Source of the DNA: Tuctoria greenei
Taxonomy: Eukaryota > Streptophyta > Magnoliopsida > Poales > Poaceae
DNA: 64,000 nt
Direction of reading: 5' to 3'
Assembly: GCA_036927565.1 (NCBI GenBank)
Contig: JAYESD010000001.1
Location: 247,347,097 to 247,411,096, forward strand
Shown: in pieces, positions 57,239 to 64,000 of the stretch
Numbering within the stretch: position 1 is the first letter of the stretch
Layout: every line of letters begins with the position of its first letter
Translations under genes and position numbers: made by a program
The notes under the pieces: model-generated
Databases searched by the model: none
Told to the model about the DNA's origin: nothing
The model's input: only the letters and a program-made list of their open reading frames with translations

Positions 57239-57596
57239 TGTTAGTAGTTGAATCCTCTCATTGAAAGAGAGGATGACACTAGAAAGTTGAAGTAATTTTC
57301 TTGTTTATTTCTTACACAATGCTATGTCCAACCTAGGGTTGGGGTTACATATGTATAGCTGTCATGACAGCCAAGCATATGCGACAAAGATGCTAGTCTA
57401 AGATGCTTAGATGCTGTCTTATTATGTTGTCATTAAGGTGCTGTCCTAGATGTCCTTAAGATGATGTTCTAATGTCCTTAATATATTATCCTAGTATCCT
57501 TAAGATGTTGTCCTTATTGAGGCACAAAGACTATGCAAAGATGCTAAAGTACAAGACCATTCAAAAATGTTAAAGTGCACAAGACTTATTCCAGCA
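57239..57596 (-). repeat. 5' LTR of element C
   Basis: It is 358 bp, starting TGTTAGTAGTTGAATCC and ending CTTATTCCAGCA, followed by TSD AAGTT (57597-57601). Degenerate GATG(C/T)TGTCCTA repeats in the middle match the left LTR. Confidence 0.9.
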
Positions 57597-57601
57597 AAGT
57601 T

Positions 57602-58490
57602 GATGAAATGGAACATGATGAAAAAGCATGCCGTTGTTAAGAAAGGGAAAAGATACTGCCCCCCATGAGTCTGGTGTGACAAAATAGCTTTTAAAATTGA
57701 TTCATGTTAATCCCCTGTTTTATGGACACCTGAGCAACAAGCTAGTTAAGCTTGGTTCTGTATTCACCGTAAGTAGATGCCTAGATGGGAAAAGCTATGG
57801 GTTTGTTTACTTATCCATTATACCCTGTTGGCCTGTTAACAGCCTGTTCAAAGATGGAAAGATAATAGGATATAGTGGGTTCTATTGATTATGTTATTCA
57901 TAGTGCAATAGCTAGTGGATGTTGTGCTAGGTTTCAACTTTGTATCAGTTCACAGTTACTGAACTCATTACTGAATATTGTACAAGTCTCTTATGTAATG
58001 ATTGCTTGGGAAGGGAAGAGCAACCGTGTTTCTAGCCAGTTGTTCCACAGTATAAGTTTGGGGTGACAATAGCTTCCGAAACTAACACAAAATAATTCCC
58101 AATGTTGTAGACATTTGAGCAACAAGTCAATAATGCTCTTCGGCTACTTTTAATGTATTTTTTCCCAACAATGTAAATGACAAATTGAATCATTTTCCAT
58201 ATGCACCTTTGTAGATAATCCTCTCGTACACTCCATTTATGTTTAGTGGGAAATGAGGATGCCCCCACAACAAAAAGGGTTCCAACTTTCCGGTGGTACT
58301 TCAATTGGAGACATTTTGATACCTTTCTTATATCATTTTTTGCAGTAGTTCATTTATGGTTTTGTGGCTACTACCCTGTTATGTGTTCTAGATGAAACTC
58401 CTCTTTACTCAACGCACATGGCCCTTCCATCTAATATTTATCAAACGGTTCTCATATAATCTTCACTTCAAGCCAAATTTGATTCTTCTT
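57602..58490. other. Host flank beyond element C
   Basis: This sequence continued directly from 22700 before element C inserted. It is AT-rich, with short frames only and no recognisable exon. It may hold the 3' end or an intron of the PPR locus; nothing in it can be assigned. Confidence 0.5.
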
Positions 58491-58496
58491 CCTGCA

Positions 58497-59405
58497 TACT
58501 TGCCTTCTGACCCGATAGGATTGATAATTGTACTCGCGGGTTCGGATACTCAATGGGTAACCCACTGGTAAGATCCATACCCGACCCGATGTTTTGTGGG
58601 TACGGGTGCAGTTTTTTTTCTACCCGCGGGTAACCGTTGGGTACTCGAAATTTCAAATTCGGCCCACCAGTACAACCAGGCAACAAATCAAGTAAGCCTA
58701 GCCCATAGCTAAACCTAACCCGAGCGCCTCCCAACCCCACCAACCAGCGGACAGTCAGACAAACTACACCACACCCGACTCCAGAGCTCAATCCGCCGGC
58801 CACCGGCACTCGACTCCGGCCAACCCGATCCTCGGTGCCACCTCCAGCCACCGCACCCGCCTCCGGCTGGCCTCTCGCGCGGTCGTCATCCGTCTTCCAG
58901 CCGCCGGTGCTGCCAGTCTTGCCGTCAATGTTGCCCTCATCTTTAGCACCGTCGGAGCCGTCACCCCTGTCGTCAGTGGAGCACCCCAGATCGTCAGTGC
59001 TGCCACCCGTGTAATCGATGTCGCTGCCTGGTCGTCGCACATCATCACCGCCCGTGTCTCGATCCATTGTGCGTGCGGGTGAAACGCGAGGGCACCGCCT
59101 TGTATGCGCTCTAACCCTAGCTGCACGGGACCAGATGGGCCATTTGCGAGTGGTAATAGGAAAGCCCATTTACACAGGGCTATGGAGTGAGGCAGGGAGC
59201 ACAGTACTAACTAGAGTTTAGTCCCACCTCGCCCAGAGAAAAGCATTGACCAGCCAACCACGAGGATAAAAGGAGGTCGGCATGCCTTCTCCAATTCATA
59301 CTTGCTTAGAGTTAATGGGTACCCGTCGAGTACCCGAAACTCGCTCAAAACCCGACGGGTTTGGGTACCATTTTTTACCCGCGGGTGCGGGTACGGGTAA
59401 GAAAA
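58497..59405. repeat. GGGTACCC/ACCCGCGGGT-rich inverted repeat, candidate DNA transposon
   Basis: A left cluster (about 58497-58660) contains ACTCGCGGGTTCGGATACTC and CTACCCGCGGGTAACC. A right cluster (about 59315-59405) contains GGGTACCCGTCGAGTACCCG and TTTACCCGCGGGTGCGGGTA. The right cluster, reverse-complemented, resembles the left, with the T-rich run and ACCCGCGGGT in matching order. Dense subterminal motifs of this kind occur in non-autonomous hAT-like elements (from general knowledge). Exact terminal repeats and a TSD are not found. The GC-rich middle has long frames on both strands (for example 58468-59169 minus) with no recognised domain. Confidence 0.4.
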
Positions 59406-59689
59406 TTTACCCTAGCAAATTATATGTTGGGTTGGGTTTTCGCTCTATCCAATCCGAACCTAACCCGTTGCCGTTCTTAGACCCCGACCTTCCTTGTTCC
59501 CCACCGTTAAATTGCTCCCGCCAACCCCACCATACTAACCATTTGCCCCCACAGTCACCAGCCTCAACTGCTCAACATTGTTCCACGGCTGCCTCACAGC
59601 ACCACCCCCACACCTACCTCCTCGGGTTGGCCTACCTACCTTGCAAAATATTTTTAAAACCCCGCAATTTTCATGGAAGATTCGTCAGG

Positions 59690-60467
59690 AAATCTGAAGC
59701 CCCGAGCTCCATGCCCCTAAAGCTCTGACGAAGAGTGTCCAATGAAATAACTGATTGAAGGTGTGAACATTTGTATGGTTTTTGTAAAGTCCCTAAATTC
59801 AAAAGTGTAAAGTTCAGTTATGAGGAATAAAAATAAGCAAGAGATAGAAATAAAATGGAAAAGGAAAAGTGAATGGGTTTAAAACCTAAAGTGAGCAATT
59901 CAAAATTCAAATGATAGCTACTGTTCACAAACTCAAAATATAAATATGAGTTTACCAATGGGTTTCAAATATTCCAAATAGCATCCCTACAAAATTCCAT
60001 AATTTTCAGAGCACATTTCGTATTTAATTTAATGGCTCCATTGAATACCATTCAAATTCAAATTTAGATTTTGAGTTCCAATGAAATTTGGTCAAACCAA
60101 TGATTTGATTTTAGAATCAAATTCTGCCTAATTGAATTGGCTTCCCCACAAAAATGTGACATTTTTGGACAAGTGCAGTTGGGAGAATTGAGTAACCAGA
60201 GAAGAGAAGTGAGAATGGTCTTGGTGGGACCCATTGTCAGTGAGGCAATGGAGCAGCACCGCTTCTGCTCTGTTGTCCCGCGCTCCTACACGAAGAGGAT
60301 GACGTGATGTTGCACTCAAGTGCCCAAGCAGTGGAAATTCTCTCCTTATCGTCTCCCTTGCCGGACGCCCACCCCATTCCTTCCCTCACACAGCAGCAAA
60401 GCCCTCTGCTCTCTATTTCTCTCCCGGAAGGACAGAAAACGCTGCTGCTCTTTGCTTTTGCTTTGCC
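59690..60467 (+). repeat. Probable gypsy LTR fragment interrupted by element G
   Basis: The sequence has the look of a chromovirus LTR: CAAATGATAGCTACTGTTCAC, an AAATT-rich part, then GTGGGACCCATTGTCAGTGAGG and a CT-rich segment. I cannot locate TG...CA ends and see no partner copy. An alternative is a host promoter and 5' untranslated region. Element G's LTR starts right after TTGCC (60463-60467). Confidence 0.35.
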
Positions 60468-61149
60468 TGTTAGAAATCAAGAGGGAGCCCAAAGATTAAA
60501 TAGCCACTAAATCATCTCGAATTACATAGAGAAATCTGATTACAACATGAACACCAAGTGCTATCTCTCAAATAGCACAAGAACATCAATAATACCTTCT
60601 CCTCTATCTTTGTTGTTGCTTGACGATGCGGCCATCTAGCCAACTAGGCGAGGCCGCAAGAAGAACGACGACGAGAGGCGTTTTCCCTTGTTCTTCTCTT
60701 GGTATCTTGGTCGGATTCTGAGTGGATTAGAGTGTTTAAGTGTGTATGAGTGTATGCCCTTAAGCCTTCTTTGATCACACACTTGACCCTCTTCTTATAG
60801 TTGACCAAGAGACACAAGAGGGGGCCTCCCACCCTTAGGAATTATTGAGTCTTCCGATCAGAGACTCAAAATTCGGTGGGTTGTGTCCTTTCAGTTAGAA
60901 CACATGTCAATTTCGAGTTCAAACTGATGGTTACTGAAAAGTCGGACTAGTCCGTATAGGGTCCGGACTAGTCCGGTTACCCTTACTGGACAATATCGGA
61001 CTAGTCCTCTAAGGGTCCGGACTAGTCCGGTTATCCTTGCTGGATAAAACCGGACTAGTCCTCTAAGGGTCCGGACTAGTCCGGTTATCCTTACTGGACA
61101 AAACCGAACTAGTCCGGTCTTTACCGGACAAGTCCGGTACTCCCCAACA
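60468..61149 (-). repeat. 3' LTR of element G
   Basis: It is 682 bp. The plus strand starts TGTTAGAAATCAAG and ends CTCCCCAACA, so the transcribed strand starts TGTTGGGGAGTACC. The palindrome array fills the first 210 bp of U3. A weak TATA, CTATAAGAAG, lies on the minus strand at 60791-60800. The partner LTR is outside the window; the ends rest on TG...CA and the adjacent purine tract. Confidence 0.8.
60942..61138. repeat. 54-bp tandem repeat built from CGGACTAGTCCG palindromes, LTR of G
   Basis: Units start at 60943, 60997, 61051 and 61105, exactly 54 bp apart; the last is partial. Each holds a CGGACTAGTCC(G/T) and a perfect 14-bp CCGGACTAGTCCGG. The final unit adds ACCGGACAAGTCCGGT. The array is in U3, upstream of the TATA in transcription direction. 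Confidence 0.93.
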
Positions 61150-61164
61150 TTCTCCCCCTTGAAC
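61150..61164 (-). promoter_or_regulatory. Polypurine tract of element G
   Basis: Plus-strand TTCTCCCCCTTGAAC reads GTTCAAGGGGGAGAA on the minus strand, directly against the LTR. The region 61165-61343 is the 3' untranslated part, with no gene. Confidence 0.85.
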
Positions 61165-61343
61165 TTGGATCTGAAACTTACCGACTTACTTAATACTAAA
61201 CTTAGTGTCCATTTTCTCATGCTTGACATATAGGGCACGACACATCACAACAACCATTTACGTATTGTTGGACTCGAAGACCACAATACATCTCACACTT
61301 GAAAATGAACCTTACTCTTGCTTGGCCTCTAAATATCCAGTGA

Positions 61344-64000
61344 TCATAGGTTCTCCCTTAAACCCATGCCGGCTACGTGTTCACTGAACACGCTGGGTGG
61401 AAGACCTTTTGTTAGCGGATCCGCAAGCATACGCTTGGTACTGATATGCTCAAGACTTATAGTATGATCCTGGATTCGATCTTTCACAACATAAAACTTA
61501 ATGTCAATGTGTTTGGCAGCACCACTCGACTTATTGTTGTGAGAGTAAAATACTGCGGGCTCATTATCGCAGTATAACTTAAGTGGCTTTTCAATGCTGT
61601 CGACCACTCTAAGACCGGGTAAAAATTTCTTAAGCCAAACAGCCTGCCCGGTGGCCTCATAACATGCAACAAACTCGGCATGCATTGTAGACGATGCAAT
61701 GACAGTTTGTTTGGAGCTTTTCCACGAAATGGCTCCATTCGCGAGGGTGAATATATAACCTGACGTGGATTTCTTAGTATCCACACAACCCGCGAAATCT
61801 GAATCTGAATATCCCACTACTTCAAGTGGGTATGACTTACTATACGTCAACATGAGGCCTTTTGTGCCTTGCACATATCTTAATGCTTTCTTAACTGCCT
61901 TCCAGTGATCAATCCCTGGATTGGCCTGATATCTGCCAAGCATTCCGGTCACATAAGCTAAGTCAGGGCGAGTACAGACTTGAACATACATAAGGCTTCC
62001 GACAGCAGAAGCATGTGGAACCGACTTCATTTGATCGATCTCATATTGGTTCCTGGGATACTGAAAGTTCCCAAACTTATCGCCCTTGAAAATCGGAGCA
62101 GGCGAAGGCTTACTCTTATGCATACTGTACTTTCTCAGTACATTCTCTAAGTATGCCTTTTGTGATAAGCCTAATACCCCCTTATTTCTATCTCGGTGAA
62201 TTTCTATGCCCAATACATAGGATGCTTCACCAAGATCTTTCATATCAAAATTAGAGGACAAAAACTTCTTAGTTTCTGATAATAGATTGACATCACTACT
62301 TGCAAGTAGTATATCATCTACGTAAAGCACGAGGAAAATAAATTTCCCGCTCTTAAACTTAGCATAAATGCAATTGTCCTCCTCATTTTCTTTAAACCCA
62401 AACTTTCTTACTGTTTCATCGAACTTGAGATACCACTGTCTTGATGCTTGTTTAAGTCCATAAATGGACTTTTTTTAAGTGGCATCCCATATGTTCCTTA
62501 CCCTTAATAACAAAACCTTTCGGTTGTGTCATATAGACGTTCTCATATAGATCACCATTGAGAAACGTCGTCTTTACATCCATCTGATGTAATTCTAAAT
62601 TATAATGTGCAACTAATGCCATTATGATTCTGAACGAATCCTTACTTGAGACAGGTGAAAATGTCTCATTATAATCAATCCCTTCTCTTTGAGTGAAGCC
62701 TTTTGCAACAAGTCTGGCCTTAAACTTATCAATATTCACTTTGGAGTCACGTTTAATTTTGTAGACCCATTTACAGCCTACTGTTTTGGCTCCATTAGGA
62801 ATCTCAACTAAATCCCAGACTTTGTTTATTTCCATAGACCTCATTTCATCCTCCATGGCTTTACGCCATTCAGATGATTGAGGACTTCTCATAGCTTCTT
62901 CAAATGTGGTGGGATCACCCTCCATTTGAATTGCCTCACTCAAATAGATCTCATAATCGTCCGGAATGGCCGATTTTCTTTCTCGTTGAGATCTTCTTAA
63001 TTGCACATTATCCTCATTTTGAGGCTGTTGTTGCTCTTCATTATTAGTGACAACGGGCTGAAAATGCTCAACCTCTCTTAATAATTTTGTTGTCAATGGA
63101 GAACTAACAACAGGTGTTGAATCATTACCAATAGGCACTGATGATTCAACAGCAGTAGGTAATGAGAAATATGGTTCTTGAATCATAGGAGTGGGTACAT
63201 AAACTCGCTTCTCTTCAAGATTAATTTCTCGTCTTACCGTACTCCCTCTGATCATGGCATCCTCTAAAAAGACGGCATGTCTTGTTTCTACAAACTTAGT
63301 ATATCGTTCTGGACAATAGAAACGATATCCCTTGCTCTTTTCTGCATAGCCAATAAAATGGCAACATACTGTCTTAGAATCCAACTTATCAATGTTTGGG
63401 TTAAACAATTTTGCCTCAGCGGGACAGCCCCATATATGCATATAACTTAATGAGGGCTTACGTCCTGTCCACAACTCATACGGTGTTTTGGGCACCGACT
63501 TAGTAGGAACCTGATTTAGCACACGAACGGCAGTTTTTAATGCCTCCATCCATAAGCTAACCGGCAAATCTGATTGACTTAACATGGATCTAACCATATC
63601 CATTAGCGTACGGTTGTGCCGTTCCGCTACTCCATTTTGCTGAGGCTCGCCTGGTGTGGAATACTGGGCGACTATGTCATTCTCCTGTAGGAACCGAGCA
63701 AACGGTCCAGGAACTTGGCCATACGGGGTATGACGACCGTAGTACTCACCACCACGATCGGATCTTACCACTTTAATCTTAATATTGTGCTAATTTTCAA
63801 CTTCAGCCTTAAATATCTTAAATTTATCCAACGCTTCAGAGCGTTCTTTAATTGGATAAATATAGCCATAGCGAGAATAGTCATCCGTGAAGGTTATGAA
63901 TGAATCAAAACCATCAACGGATACTACGGAGAATGGACCGCAAATGTCCGTATGGATTAATTCCAAAATTTCCGCACTGCGTATGGCACCTTTCTTAATT
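61344..64000 (-). pseudogene. Element G integrase, reverse transcriptase and RNase H
   Basis: The sequence enters at the right edge in the integrase core (GAIRSAEILELIHTDICGPF, then VDGFDSFITFTDDYSRYGYI). A TAG follows near 63790 in NHNIKIK. The core continues VRSDRGGEYYG and EPQQNGVAERHNRTLMDMVR, then KPSLSYMHIWGCPAEAKLF. RT: EWRKAMEDEMRSMEINKVWD, VGCKWVYKIKRDSKVNIDKF, LHQMDVKTTFLNGDLYENVY. An extra A in a run of seven near 62470 shifts the frame; RT resumes SIYGLKQASRQWYLKFDET and VLYVDDILLASSDVN. RNase H: GYSDSDFAGCVDTKKSTSG, TVIASSTMHAEFVACYEATG, AKHIDIKFYVVKD, and ends LADPLTKGLPPSVFSEHVAG. The two disruptions are the only ones seen. Confidence 0.93.

Larger units (their letters stand above)
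22701..57596 (-). mobile_element. Element C: Ty1/copia retrotransposon enlarged by nested insertions
   Basis: Short LTRs (22701-23046 and 57239-57596) start TGTTAGTAGTTGAATCC and end CCAACA or CCAGCA. They are flanked by the exact 5-bp duplication AAGTT, and a Met primer binding site adjoins the right LTR. Coding pieces are all minus strand and collinear: gag-protease (57072-55122), integrase (55121-54274), linker (37832-37641), RT (26809-25791), RNase H (23561-23160). Three large insertions separate them: E, D and a gypsy LTR. The element alone would be about 6 kb. Confidence 0.9.
60468..64000 (-). mobile_element. Element G: Ty1/copia retrotransposon, 3' half
   Basis: The 3' LTR (60468-61149), a purine tract and then pol in the order RNase H, RT, integrase run rightward off the window, so transcription is leftward. 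It is the least decayed coding region in the window: one frameshift and one stop in about 2.6 kb, so it may be the youngest insertion (inference). The presumed TSD is TTGCC at 60463-60467; its partner lies outside. Confidence 0.9.

Noticed and set aside
58468..59169. 233-residue minus-strand frame
   Set aside because: It covers the GC-rich core and the inverted motif cluster, has no recognised domain, and is open on other frames as well.
60891..61238. Minus-strand frame of 115 residues with repeated TGLVRTLRGLVR
   Set aside because: It is a translation of the 54-bp palindrome repeats in the LTR of G and runs through the LTR edge and purine tract, so it is not a protein-coding gene.

Overview
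The window reads as intergenic heterochromatin of a grass (Poaceae) nuclear genome. It is almost entirely nested LTR retrotransposons around a few broken host-gene pieces. The grass assignment is an inference from the element types (Tekay/Del-like and Tat/RIRE2-like Ty3/gypsy, SIRE/Maximus-like Ty1/copia), the plant-type host fragments (sphinganine C4-hydroxylase, receptor-like kinase, PPR) and a likely Helitron carrying gene pieces. I cannot name the species, and I see no intact host gene. All element and clade names rest on my reading of motifs, not on a database search.

Left nest (1-18074). Element B is a Ty1/copia on the minus strand (5' LTR 17331-18074). It is split by element H, a Ty3/gypsy chromovirus (4396-14784, TSD TCTGA), and truncated on the left by element A, a SIRE-like Ty1/copia (1-3880, running off the window).

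Host island (18075-22700, continuing at 57602-60467). A putative Helitron ends at 20951 with a hairpin plus CTAG. It carries an exon-like fragment of sphinganine C4-hydroxylase and, on the opposite strand, a receptor-like kinase fragment. Next comes a PPR pseudogene (21377-22574).

Right nest (22701-57596). Element C is a minus-strand Ty1/copia with TSD AAGTT on both sides. Into it went a solo or truncated gypsy LTR (about 23560-25790), element D (Tat-like Ty3/gypsy, 26810-37635) and element E (SIRE-like Ty1/copia on the plus strand, 37838-54268, TSD AGGTC). Element F, a gag-only non-autonomous element (43447-47991), went into E. Beyond C the host DNA resumes, with a GGGTACCC-rich inverted repeat and a gypsy LTR-like stretch. 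That stretch is cut by element G, another minus-strand Ty1/copia (60468 to the window end).

The most unusual signal is a dense array of short palindromes, CGGACTAGTCCG and its variant CGGACAAGTCCG. It occurs in the LTRs of three otherwise unrelated elements: H (Ty3/gypsy), E (SIRE-type Ty1/copia) and G (another Ty1/copia). In each, an array lies in U3 upstream of a TATA box in the direction of transcription. E carries further arrays inside the element: one between gag and protease, followed by a TATA-like box, and one ahead of a third ORF. This looks like a shared, perhaps exchanged, promoter or chromatin module. All element coding regions carry stops or frameshifts, so no copy looks autonomous.
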